From Pseudoalteromonas sp. A25 (lineage in GTDB: Bacteria; Pseudomonadota; Gammaproteobacteria; Enterobacterales; Alteromonadaceae): a DNA stretch of 64,000 nucleotides. The DNA lies in contig NZ_AP021846.1 of assembly GCF_009176705.1 (NCBI RefSeq), positions 2,140,001-2,204,000 on the forward strand, given 5' to 3'. The notes under the pieces were generated by a model, which was not told the DNA's origin, did not search any database, and saw nothing but the letters and a program-made list of their open reading frames with translations. Below, piece after piece: positions 51,099-60,735 of this stretch (position 1 is the first letter of the stretch; every line of letters starts with the position of its first letter). The position numbers and the translations under genes are program-made.

Positions 51099-51845
51099 CT
51101 ACGCTGTATAAGCGTCTAACAAATCCAGTACAGCTTTTTTATAACGCCGACTGACTTTTAATGCCTCACCAGTGCTCATGTAAGCGATTGCGTCTCCAAA
51201 GCTCGCATTTTCTAATCGCTCCATTCTTACAATATTAATCGCAAATGAACGGTGTATCTGCACCACCCCTTGATTTGAAAACTGGCGAACAAATGCTTTT
51301 AATGTACTTCTTGTTACCAGCTCTTGGTTATCTAGCTTTACGGCAACAAAATCTCCAACGGCTTGAAAGTAAACTATCTCCTTAAGTTCCACTAACTGAA
51401 TCCCACTATCGGTCTGTATTTTTACGTGAGGTGATTGACGACCAATCTCTTTTCGACTCGCTGATACAGACTCATATACCTGTTTTTCATTCAACCTATC
51501 TTGAAGCCGCTTTACAACATTTTTAAATCGTGTCTCGTCTATGGGTTTTAGCACATAGTCAAAAACATGATTTTCAAAAGCTCGCAGCGCATATTGTTGA
51601 TATGCAGTGACAAGGATAATAACTGGAAGGGGCCTTTGCCACTTCTCAAATAAAGAAAAGCCATTTGCTCTAGGCATTTCTATATCTAAAAAAATAACGT
51701 CAACCGAAGCATTTTCTTGCTCTGGTAGTTCCTCTAAAGCATAAAAATGTGCGGTTATTAAAAAATCTTGGTATGGACTCAGAGCAATCTCTAAACCTTT
51801 ATGTGCGGCTGTTTCATCGTCAATAATCCAGCATCGAAAAGCCAC
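51099..51845 (-). CDS. LytTR-family response regulator
   Basis: 248 residues. Receiver domain about 1-120 with acidic D9/D10, phosphoacceptor D54 in IFLDIEMP, T in LVTAYQQYAL and K in VLKPIDETRF. The LytTR DNA-binding domain about 140-245 has QTDSGIQLVELKEIVYFQAVGDFVAVKL and VQIHRSFAINIVRMERL. It starts two bases after the stop of the histidine kinase. Such regulators bind direct repeats ahead of target promoters; the TonB receptor gene just downstream (about 180 bases) is the obvious candidate. Confidence 0.94.
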   Translation of the reverse strand: MAFRCWIIDDETAAHKGLEIALSPYQDFLITAHFYALEELPEQENASVDVIFLDIEMPRANGFSLFEKWQRPLPVIILVTAYQQYALRAFENHVFDYVLKPIDETRFKNVVKRLQDRLNEKQVYESVSASRKEIGRQSPHVKIQTDSGIQLVELKEIVYFQAVGDFVAVKLDNQELVTRSTLKAFVRQFSNQGVVQIHRSFAINIVRMERLENASFGDAIAYMSTGEALKVSRRYKKAVLDLLDAYTA

Positions 51846-51847
51846 TG

Positions 51848-52870
51848 TTACACCTCGTATTCAAGCGGTAAACGCAGTTCAACAATAAATTGCTCTGAGT
51901 CTTGCATACAATTCATACTGGCTGTATTTGCATACATAGTCTGTATTCGCTGCTTAACATTATTGAGTCCTGAGTGCGTTCCTTGTATTGTTTGGCACTC
52001 ATCATGAATAGGGTTACTAATGCAAACAAGTAATTGATATTCAGCCTTAGCGACTTTAAGCGTGATAACACGTGCACTGTTAGCATGCCAAGTAAATTTA
52101 ATAGCATTTTCCAAAAGTGGCTGCAACAACAAAGAAGGCAACATGCATTGCTCACAACTAGGGTCAACGTCCTTAATATACTCAATACGATGAGCATATC
52201 TTTGCTGTTCGATGCCCATTAAGTCATCTAATAATGACATTTCTTGCTTAACGGTTACCTTTTGCTCTGCGCTTGTTGCAAGTGTCACACGCAATAAACG
52301 ACTCAATTTAGCTATCATATTATGCGCGCCGCTATTGTCATTTTCTAAAACTGCAACATCGATACTGTTGAGCACATTAAACAAAAAATGAGGGTTAAGT
52401 TGGTACCTTAAACTTTGTAATTGAGCCTCTTTTGCTTGCGCCTTAAGCTTTAGCACCGCCTGTTGTTGCAGTTGCTTTTGTAAATAGAGTGAGAGCACGA
52501 AATATAGGCCAAGCCATGCACAAAATAATAGGACTGAGTACGATGCGCCACTTAACAAAGCGATAATGCCATTGTTTATGACATCAGAAACAGAATCTCT
52601 GTAATGCAACACTCTAGAGACATTATGCCAAGTAATTGAGGCTATAAATGTTGCGAGCATCAAACCAAATATGGCCACTTTTTTTGTAGCTCTTGAGTCT
52701 ATCCACTGATGAAATATAACCAAGAACATTGTTATTGCCCAGCCGGCGAAAGCACCTAACACACTGCCGAGCCAATGGTTTTCGCCATAGATTAGGTGAC
52801 TCATGTGCTCTAATGAAGCATAAACCAGCCACGCTAATACATTGACAACAAAAATTTCTTTGCGCGCCAC
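51848..52870 (-). CDS. LytS-type sensor histidine kinase
   Basis: 340 residues from GTG 52870, with AGGG six bases upstream; a TTG at 52915 lies inside a terminator-like hairpin and is disfavoured. Four or so membrane helices (about 5-25, 30-55, 65-85 and 100-128), then the His_kinase domain with phosphoacceptor H161 in YQLNPHFLFNVLNSID and an ATPase domain with the N box LLLQPLLENAIKFTW. No sensory domain is visible outside the membrane, so the signal is probably within the bilayer. It is paired with the LytTR regulator downstream. Confidence 0.92.
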   Translation of the reverse strand: MARKEIFVVNVLAWLVYASLEHMSHLIYGENHWLGSVLGAFAGWAITMFLVIFHQWIDSRATKKVAIFGLMLATFIASITWHNVSRVLHYRDSVSDVINNGIIALLSGASYSVLLFCAWLGLYFVLSLYLQKQLQQQAVLKLKAQAKEAQLQSLRYQLNPHFLFNVLNSIDVAVLENDNSGAHNMIAKLSRLLRVTLATSAEQKVTVKQEMSLLDDLMGIEQQRYAHRIEYIKDVDPSCEQCMLPSLLLQPLLENAIKFTWHANSARVITLKVAKAEYQLLVCISNPIHDECQTIQGTHSGLNNVKQRIQTMYANTASMNCMQDSEQFIVELRLPLEYEV

Positions 52871-52909
52871 TACAAGCCCTACTCCCGCATTGCTGCAATT
52901 CAAATACAA

Positions 52910-52933
52910 ACTCAAGCGTCGGTGCGCTTGAGT
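52910..52933 (-). terminator. Hairpin between the exported protein and the kinase genes
   Basis: ACTCAAGCG (52910-52918) pairs with CGCTTGAGT (52925-52933), six-base loop, 45 bases after the stop of the upstream gene; short T-run follows on the minus strand. It supports a kinase start at 52870 rather than 52915. Confidence 0.6.
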
Positions 52934-52977
52934 CTAAACACTACTCTACTAGTCAATCTGAGTGCTTTTCAAAAGAA

Positions 52978-53700
52978 CTAGTAACTTATCTCAGGCAGAT
53001 ATCTAGCAACACTGATATCATATTCCTCTACCCCTTGATAAATGCTTTGGGGTAACAACCGTAGTGGATCAATTAAATTTTTCTGGGATAACATCTCATA
53101 AAAATCAACAATTGAGTCACAATGAAAAACAATGTAAAGAGTAGGTAGGTTCGCGCCATATTGCTTAGAATACACAGAAAACTTCAATTTACTTTTACTT
53201 TGCTTAAGCTGCTTTACCCACTCACTCATGTATTTACGCACAGGCTTACGATGCAACTGTAGCTCTAGCCAAATGAGGTTCTTACTAGGAGCAGCATTTA
53301 GAGAGCGGTCTCCAAATGATAATTCTTTTATATAACGCATCAAATAAAAATCTTGGTTTACGATTGTTTTTGTATAAACCTCACCGTTCGTTGACAAAAA
53401 ATCTTCCGAGAACTTCTCTTCCACTTCCTGCCACTGAACTTGATCAGACTGCTCGTAATCGTGATTTTTCTTTGCACTGAATGCAACATGGCGGCCATTG
53501 TCGAATTCATAAAAGCGCCAACTGCCTTTGTACTTCACTTTATCTACCTCTCGCTTAAATTCAAGCAAAGCCTGCTCATGCTGAGGAACAAGGTGAGGCG
53601 CTATATAATCATCTGCCACTAAATAATAGTTGCTCACAGACAGTGCATAAACATTAAAAGCACAAAAGTTTATAGCTAAAATTAAGTAAATACGTATCAT
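52978..53700 (-). CDS. Hypothetical exported protein
   Basis: 240 residues, not recognised. Signal peptide about 1-20 (MIRIYLILAINFCAFNVYAL). The mature protein is rich in aromatic and charged residues (WRFYEFDNGRHVAFSAKKNHDYE; KKWVKQLKQSKSKLKFSVYSKQYG-like stretch near 165-185) and has one cysteine. No membrane segment beyond the signal. Its gene lies upstream of the kinase, separated by a hairpin, so it may be an independent unit or the first gene of the TonB-receptor locus. Confidence 0.7.
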   Translation of the reverse strand: MIRIYLILAINFCAFNVYALSVSNYYLVADDYIAPHLVPQHEQALLEFKREVDKVKYKGSWRFYEFDNGRHVAFSAKKNHDYEQSDQVQWQEVEEKFSEDFLSTNGEVYTKTIVNQDFYLMRYIKELSFGDRSLNAAPSKNLIWLELQLHRKPVRKYMSEWVKQLKQSKSKLKFSVYSKQYGANLPTLYIVFHCDSIVDFYEMLSQKNLIDPLRLLPQSIYQGVEEYDISVARYLPEISY

Positions 53701-53998
53701 TGAATGCTACCTTAAATATTGAACGTAAGGTCAAAATAAGGCAGTAAAGCGTACTTTGGAATACGCAATAAGATTAGCGGCTATATTGATACGCCGACAG
53801 GCACTGAGCTAATAGATTATCAAAAAAGGGTCTTCATAATTCTACCCCCCTTAGTTTTCAAATAACCAGCTCGCCACCGAATCTACTTTCGAAATGGCTC
53901 ATTAATTACAATAACGTCAGGTTCTAGCTATGGATAATCGCTCTTTATCTGGAATAGTCGTACCATTGCACGGACAATCTGATTACGCGCTTAATTGT
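53701..53998. other. Gene-free stretch between two accessory genes
   Basis: About 300 bases with no plausible gene, repeat or RNA. It must contain the promoter of the exported protein at its left end. Confidence 0.55.
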
Positions 53999-54319
53999 TC
54001 AGAATGCTCTTATTTGTAAATAATCTTTCTCGATTTCCATCTTGTAAATGATCTTCGTCTCTTCGACGTTCAGTGCATCAAACATTAATTTGCGTTCTTC
54101 TTCGTAATGCTCAGACATTACGATTTCGTTTGATTTTTCCCAAGTTTCTCTATTTGGCCACTGTGCATACGCTATTAACTCACCATTTTCATTTCTATGG
54201 AGCCTTGACCCCAAGGCTCCTTTAAACAGGTAAATGCCCTGAGTTACTTTTGTCCACTTTTCAATAAACTGCTTTTCGCAGCCTTCTTTAACTACAAACT
54301 CAATCATCACGATAAACAT
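53999..54319 (-). CDS. ABM-domain (antibiotic biosynthesis monooxygenase-like) protein
   Basis: 106 residues, cytoplasmic, ferredoxin-like ABM fold: MFIVMIEFVVKEGCEKQFIEKW, GALGSRLHRNENGELIAYAQWPNRETWEKS and EHYEEERKLMFDA. The family covers heme oxygenases, quinone-forming monooxygenases and dimeric stress proteins, so the reaction cannot be specified. GAGGGTGG precedes the ATG. It follows a WrbA-like flavoprotein on the same strand after 68 bases, and the two may act together on quinones. Confidence 0.85.
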   Translation of the reverse strand: MFIVMIEFVVKEGCEKQFIEKWTKVTQGIYLFKGALGSRLHRNENGELIAYAQWPNRETWEKSNEIVMSEHYEEERKLMFDALNVEETKIIYKMEIEKDYLQIRAF

Positions 54320-54387
54320 TTCACCACCCTCATAATTGTATTAATAGCAATTACTATATAGTACCAACCTTACCCATAGACAAAGCA

Positions 54388-54957
54388 TTAGTATCCATTT
54401 GATGCTAATTTTTTAGCCGTGTTTAAAACGCGATTAGCGAGATACTCTGCACTTCTTAGGTCTGTTTCATGGACTTTGCCATCAAGGCTATGTGCGGTAA
54501 CGCCTAATTGGCAGCCTAGCCTATTTACATTTTTACCTTCATCGCTAAAAGGTGCGTCGAGCCCAAGCCATATCATCCCATGCTGACTTGCTAAAGTTGC
54601 AAAGTACTGAAGTGTCGACGCTTGATCACCATTTAGACCTGTTCCTGCGGTTATGCCTGCAGCAATTTTTCCTGCCCAAGCTTGTCTCTCCCAAAAGTCA
54701 CTCGTTGCATCAGCAAACGCCTTAAATTGCGCGGATACATTCCCCATATAGGTTGGAGAAGCAAATATTATTGCATTACAACCAGCAAGTTCGTTCATTA
54801 AATCTGGGTTTACAAATCGACCGTCAACAATCTCTGAACCGACTATTTGATGGGATATAAATGGGATATTTTGCTTAGATAATTCTTTACAAGCACGCCT
54901 AACAAGCGCCCCAGTAACATCCGTAACAGAAAAATAAACAATACCAATTTTTACCAT
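54388..54957 (-). CDS. WrbA-like flavodoxin-family NAD(P)H oxidoreductase
   Basis: 189 residues of the flavodoxin-like fold. N-terminal strand and phosphate loop MVKIGIVYFSVTDVTGALVR, then FMN contacts in ASPTYMGNVSAQFKAFADAT and GTGLNGDQASTLQYFATLA, the pattern of WrbA/NQO-type quinone reductases. GAGGTG precedes the ATG. It lies 50 bases downstream of the interrupted hydrolase and upstream of the ABM protein, all on the minus strand. Physiological substrate unknown. Confidence 0.88.
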   Translation of the reverse strand: MVKIGIVYFSVTDVTGALVRRACKELSKQNIPFISHQIVGSEIVDGRFVNPDLMNELAGCNAIIFASPTYMGNVSAQFKAFADATSDFWERQAWAGKIAAGITAGTGLNGDQASTLQYFATLASQHGMIWLGLDAPFSDEGKNVNRLGCQLGVTAHSLDGKVHETDLRSAEYLANRVLNTAKKLASNGY

Positions 54958-55007
54958 TTTCTTTCACCTCTTAACTCAACGCTAAATCAATCAACAATAA
55001 AATGGAG

Positions 55008-56084
55008 TTAGTTATCAAGTATCCAGTTTGCAATTTTTTCTACAAAGCCATCGACAAAACGCTTGTCTAACGTAGCATACTCCTGCCTTTGACCAGTCTT
55101 AGCCTTTTGAAAGTAATGATTTGCATCTGTGAATATTTCAAAATGATAGCTAGTTTTTGACTTTAGCAATGCTCTCTCCATAATGTCTTTGTTTTGAGCA
55201 ATCGTAACCTGTAAGTCTTTGCCACCAAAAAGCCCTAAAACTGGTATGCTTAATTTTTCATAGTCGTGTGCAGTATCATGATATAAATATGAGGTGAGCG
55301 ACGGAAGTGCGTAAACCACTTCATATTGCTGAGCTTTTGATTTCGCCAAATCGTCGATTTTAGACGTTTCTGTGGACCCTGAGTTAGTTGCGGATAATAT
55401 CGCTTTTGCAGACACCCTAAATTGCTGCAAAGCCTGCGCTATGTTTTGGTTTTCGCTAATCGCGTTCATTAATCTAATATGAGCAGAAACTTCAGCCTCT
55501 ACCAGTTCACTATCTAGATTGGTCCCTGTATATTCTTGCCTTACTTGGTAAGAAACAATATCAATAAGAGGAACTGCTGGAGCTCCCATCAATATTACCT
55601 TATCTACCACACTATTTTTAATTGCTACATTGGCACTAACAATTCCTCATTGGCTGTGACCTAGTATGATGAACCTATCAAACCTATGCGACTTGAGAGT
55701 TTTGAAGTAGCTCATAATTGCTTCTACATCAGTAACATGATCTTGCAATGTACTTGTCGTAAAGTTTCCCGTGCTTTGACCAACCCCTCTATCATCAAAG
55801 CGAAAGCTCGCGATACCAAACTTACTAAGCTGATCCGACAGCTCTTTAAAAACTTTAAAACCATCCAGCGTTTCATCTCTATCTTGCGGACCACTGCCAG
55901 AAAGCATGATAACTAAAGCATCTTCTTTCATGTTTTTGGGCACAGTTAATGACCCAACTATTTTTACATCCTTTGTAGAAATGATCTGCTCAAATTCAAC
56001 AGGTTGCGCATACGACTTTAGCGAACTGATAAGGCAAAAAACTGAAAAAACGGTTAGAACTAAAATATGGATGACATTAGTCAT
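55008..56084 (-). pseudogene. Exported alpha/beta hydrolase interrupted by one in-frame TGA
   Basis: 358 codons from ATG 56084 (GGAG six bases ahead), reading in one frame except for TGA at 55647-55649, codon 146. Signal peptide MTNVIHILVLTVFSVFCLISSLKSYA. The N-terminal half has IMLSGSGPQDRDE, FRFDDRGVGQS and the nucleophile Ser144 in GHSQ; the stop replaces the next residue, which in the family is Gly (GHSQGG). After it the same frame continues GIVSANVAIKNSVVDKVILMGAPAVP and FGGKDLQV with a terminal DANHYF histidine. So it is a nonsense-mutated gene (GGA to TGA fits a single change), a sequencing error, or rare read-through. Confidence 0.88.
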
Positions 56085-56929
56085 ACTGGCTCCAAGTGCA
56101 TACACACAATGTTAGGCACACTATTAAGAACTATCGAATAATTCATGTATATACCTTGTGGAAAATATAACAAACCCAATATTTTCATAGGTATAACGTA
56201 AAAACCCAGTGCATAGCGAAATAGCATGGTTAGACAAACTTTTTCTGGTGGCAGGCTCTAGAAATCCTGTGAAATGAATACCTTCTTACTATCAACTTAC
56301 AGCAACCAACCTTTTATTCATTTGATTTACCTGTATAAATTTTTACTACGCAACAGCTGTTTAGTTGGACAGGCTATTAACATAACCACTTTGTATCTTG
56401 AAGCCTGTAACCAATACTAGCAATTGAGCAATAATTGGGTAAACAGGCATAATTCGAACATACCATTCCATTTACGCAACGATATAAACATACAGAGTCC
56501 ATCACCTCGAGTTGCATTGGCATAGAGCATTGACCTGCGGCAGTAGATACGAGGTACTGTATAGAGATTGGGAAAATAACACCGTGCTTGGTAAGCGAAG
56601 TGAGCAGAAGCCATCACTTTAGTTGAGCTTAAAGGTGAGTTAAATCAGACAATTGTAAGTAATTATTATGGTGGTAAACCGAATAAGTTAAAACATTACC
56701 CAAGAGGTTTTCATTTCAAACTATTACACAGCTTTACATTGAGCAAACTTCTTCAACGTGTAATTTAATCTCCTTTACATTAATCGCAATAATGAGTTGT
56801 ACACCACCGGAAAAACAACAAAAAGTTACACATAAAACATTCACAGCAAACATATTAAACATAAAAATAACAACGCACTCTGCAACACAAAGTGCACGAA
56901 TTCTAATTTAAAGGAAAAGGAAAATAAAA
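56085..56929. other. Gene-poor region between the interrupted hydrolase and a small secreted protein
   Basis: About 845 bases without a gene I can support. A 66-codon open frame at 56417-56617 (-) lacks a good ribosome site. The last 40 bases hold the leader of the next gene, including a GCACT/AGTGC dyad. The region may contain relics of older insertions, but I cannot assign any. Confidence 0.5.
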
Positions 56930-57343
56930 ATGAAAATATTACTGGCAACCTCAATACTCACATTTGCTCTGTTATCTAATTCGTCATTCGCTAACACGAA
57001 TGAAGATGGTGTATTAAAGTATGCTCACAGCATGGTTTATTTGAAGTGTAAGTCAACATCTTGTAGTGGTATTGTTACTCGTTGGCACTCAATGAAAGTT
57101 TACTATAAACAGCTTGCAGGACTTCCTCCCCATAGCGAAGCGCGCATATATTGGAATAAAAATGAGCCTGCAGATATCTCTGCGGGTCGCTATGAAGCGC
57201 ACACCTTGGGAGACTACTGCCCAGATGGCACACGTATGACTGCAACATGGTTCTTGGGAAGTAATTTCAAACCGACTAGCGCGATTGCTACTGATTGCTC
57301 AGGCCAAGAACACACTTACTCAGTACACGAGTTTAATTTTTAA
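56930..57343 (+). CDS. Small exported Cys-containing hypothetical protein
   Basis: 137 residues, not recognised. A purine-rich AAAGGAAAAGGAAAA leads the ATG. Signal peptide about 1-21 (MKILLATSILTFALLSNSSFA). Four cysteines in the mature part (YLKCKSTSCSG, DYCPDG, ATDCSGQEH) could form two disulfides, and the segment is rich in Tyr, Trp and His. Length and pattern suit a small periplasmic or secreted domain, possibly an immunity or inhibitor type, but that is a guess. An AACCCC/GGGGTT hairpin (57380-57404) may be its terminator. Confidence 0.75.
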   Translation: MKILLATSILTFALLSNSSFANTNEDGVLKYAHSMVYLKCKSTSCSGIVTRWHSMKVYYKQLAGLPPHSEARIYWNKNEPADISAGRYEAHTLGDYCPDGTRMTATWFLGSNFKPTSAIATDCSGQEHTYSVHEFNF

Positions 57344-57463
57344 CAATATGTTACTGGTAATTGTTTAACCGACTTAATTAACCCCAGGATTAGATAAGGG
57401 GGTTTGCAATAAATAATAACTTGCAAACTTTTAACCCTCTCGCTCCAAAGATAATATGTACTA

Positions 57464-58656
57464 GCTCAGACTTGATCTGACAGTTACCCGTTTTTCAATC
57501 GGTGACTGTCAGTTTAGATTTGAGCTAAATTCTTCTCAGCCCAAATCGATTTTCCATCAAGCAATGTTTCAAATGGCGTTCTGCCACAACACATTTTTCC
57601 CTGATGAGTTCGCTCATTATTGTAATAAGCCATCCATTCGTCCAGATCTTTTTGAAGTTCCTCTAGCGAACCGTAAAGCTTTTTACGGAACGTAACCTGA
57701 TAGAACTCGTTAAGTATCGTCTTGTGGAATCGCTCGCAGATACCATTGGTTTGAGGCGACATTGCCTTAGTTTTCGTATGGTCGATATCATTAATTGCCA
57801 GATAGAGCTGATAATCATGGTGCTCTACCTTACCGCAATATTCGGTGCCTCGGTCAGTCAAAATGCGTAACATTGGCAACTCGTGTTGCTCGAAGTAAGG
57901 CAGAACCTTGTCATTGAGTATGTCAGCCGCAGTAATTGGTGTTTTGGTCGTATACAGCTTTGCGAAGGCTACTTTGCTGTAGGTATCGACAAACGTCTGT
58001 TGGTAGATACGCCCAACACCCTTGAGATTGCCAACATAGAAGGTATCTTGTGAGCCTAGGTAACCCGGATGTGCTGTTTCAATTTCACCGCAAGCTTCGT
58101 CATCGCTTTTCTTTTTCTCAAGCGCAGCGATTTGGCTATCGGTGAGGATAATACCTTCGTCAGCAACTTTACCTTCTAGAGCTTTTAAGCGTTTCTTGAA
58201 GTTCTCTAAATCGTGGCGTAACCAGATTGAGCGAACGCCACTGCCTGAAACAAAGACGCCTTGTTTACGCAACTCATTGCTAGTTCTGTGCTGGCCATGA
58301 GCTGGGTAATCGATAGCGTATTGAACCACTGCGTTCTCAGTAACTTCATCTACACGGTTTTTAATGTTTGGCGATCTACGACTTTTATCAATTAACGCAT
58401 CCAAGCCACCGTCCTCTACTAGCTCTTGGTATCGATAAAATGTATCTCTTGAAACGCCCATGACTTTACAGGCTTTTGAAACGTTACCTAGTTCTTCTGC
58501 AAGATTAAGTAATCCAGTTTTGTGTTTTATAATTGGGTTGTTAGTATGCAACATGAGAGTTACCACCTTTTAGGTTGTTTTGATTAAAAGATTCGACACC
58601 TTTATCAAAACGGGTAACTCTCAATTTTTCAAATCGAAATGTCAGATCAAGTCGAG
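57464..58656. mobile_element. IS481-family insertion sequence
   Basis: About 1.19 kb element around one transposase gene. Outer inverted repeats GACTTGATCTGACA at 57469-57482 and its complement at 58640-58653 match exactly. A second block, GTTACCCGTTTT (57483-57494), recurs inverted at 58607-58618, so the right end carries 21 extra bases between the two blocks. ACTA occurs just outside both ends (57460-57463 and 58657-58660), a possible 4-bp target duplication. The exact boundaries are therefore tentative. Confidence 0.8.
57514..58554 (-). CDS. IS481-family transposase (DDE, rve)
   Basis: 346 residues from ATG 58554, eight bases after AGGTGG; a GTG four codons earlier is less likely. N-terminal helix-turn-helix (GNVSKACKVMGVSRDTFYRY), HTH_29/HTH_32-like segment (VVQYAIDYPAHGQHRTSNEL), then the integrase core with D in TFVDTYSKVAF, D in ILTDRGTEYCG and E in ICERFHKTILNEF, completing DDE, and the terminal WMAYYNNERTHQGKMCCGRTPFETL. 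All catalytic residues are intact, so it may be active. It sits within the inverted repeats described above. Confidence 0.94.
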   Translation of the reverse strand: MLHTNNPIIKHKTGLLNLAEELGNVSKACKVMGVSRDTFYRYQELVEDGGLDALIDKSRRSPNIKNRVDEVTENAVVQYAIDYPAHGQHRTSNELRKQGVFVSGSGVRSIWLRHDLENFKKRLKALEGKVADEGIILTDSQIAALEKKKSDDEACGEIETAHPGYLGSQDTFYVGNLKGVGRIYQQTFVDTYSKVAFAKLYTTKTPITAADILNDKVLPYFEQHELPMLRILTDRGTEYCGKVEHHDYQLYLAINDIDHTKTKAMSPQTNGICERFHKTILNEFYQVTFRKKLYGSLEELQKDLDEWMAYYNNERTHQGKMCCGRTPFETLLDGKSIWAEKNLAQI

Positions 58657-58995
58657 ACTAATTCAGATAATACTTATTGCATTATCAGAGTGTTTTCCTT
58701 ATCTAGCGCTGGGGTTTCGTCTTTATGACAGTTATTCAAACACCACATATCAGATATATTACTGAATTTGCTGTGCTACTTAACGCACGGCGACGAAGTA
58801 AACAACGCATCGTTTTCATGAGCTTAAACAGGTAAAGCCTTGACTCACGCGACTCTCTAAGCAGGAAGTTTCTAGTGCCATACATTTTGGCAAAAGTTGG
58901 ATATTGCTATTTCCTATAGTTGAATATCGATTGCAAACAACGCATAACGACCTTGCTTTAGTTATGTTCTGTGACAACTAATTCAAACCCAAAAA
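58657..58995. other. Gene-free stretch between the IS and serS
   Basis: About 340 bases; no coding sequence with a ribosome site, no RNA gene and no repeat recognised. Transcription from the serS side stops at 58996-59030. Confidence 0.55.
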
Positions 58996-59030
58996 CAAAA
59001 AAACGCCCATTTCAGGCGCTTTTTGTTTTA
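58996..59030 (-). terminator. Rho-independent terminator of serS
   Basis: On the minus strand AAAAAGCGCC and GGCGTTTTTT form a stem (CGCC/GGCG core, one G-U, five A-T) with a seven-base loop, followed by more T. It lies about 10 bases after the serS stop. Confidence 0.88.
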
Positions 59031-59040
59031 TGCAAGAAGC

Positions 59041-60348
<1,308 letters not shown>

Positions 60349-60354
60349 CTATTT

Positions 60355-60735
60355 TTAACCTTTTTGCATGACCAAGCAAAGGCCCAACCAAGCCATAAAA
60401 ATACACACAACCACGTTGAGTGTGACATTAAGAGCCATTTTCAGAACCTGTCCTTGCTGCAGTAACAGCACGGAGTCCATGGAAAATGTTGAAAAAGTTG
60501 TTAATGCGCCCAAAAAACCAATACCCACTAAGGTTTTGGCAGGGCTAACGGTAATAACTTGTTTTTCTATTAAACCGTAAAGAATGCCCATTAACAGTGA
60601 ACCGAGAATATTAACGGTCAATGTACCAAAAGGGAATCCCTTACCCAAGAGTTTTAACATTATATCGTTAATGAAAAACCGTAAACAGGCACCAAGTGCG
60701 CCACCAAGTGCAATTGTGAGGTACATTTTAATCAT
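60355..60735 (-). CDS. crcB: Fluoride exporter CrcB/Fluc
   Basis: Small inner-membrane channel for fluoride export. 126 residues, four membrane helices; signature [14 protein letters not shown] near the N-terminus, [32 protein letters not shown]. The ATG at 60735 overlaps the rarA stop by eight bases; an ATG at 60726, one base after the stop, matches the family N-terminus slightly better. No fluoride riboswitch is visible because the gene is embedded in the operon. serS follows after nine bases. Confidence 0.93.
   Translation of the reverse strand: MIKMYLTIALGGALGACLRFFINDIMLKLLGKGFPFGTLTVNILGSLLMGILYGLIEKQVITVSPAKTLVGIGFLGALTTFSTFSMDSVLLLQQGQVLKMALNVTLNVVVCIFMAWLGLCLVMQKG

Noticed and set aside
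55647..55649. Selenocysteine at the internal TGA of the hydrolase
   Set aside because: The position is Gly in the family (GHSQGG), not Cys, and I see no reason for a selenocysteine insertion element directly after it.
56417..56617. 66-codon open frame in the gene-poor region
   Set aside because: No ribosome site and no recognisable protein pattern; Cys/aromatic-rich composition looks like chance translation.
58580..58765. 61-codon plus-strand open frame crossing the right end of the IS
   Set aside because: It spans the terminal inverted repeat and has no ribosome site.
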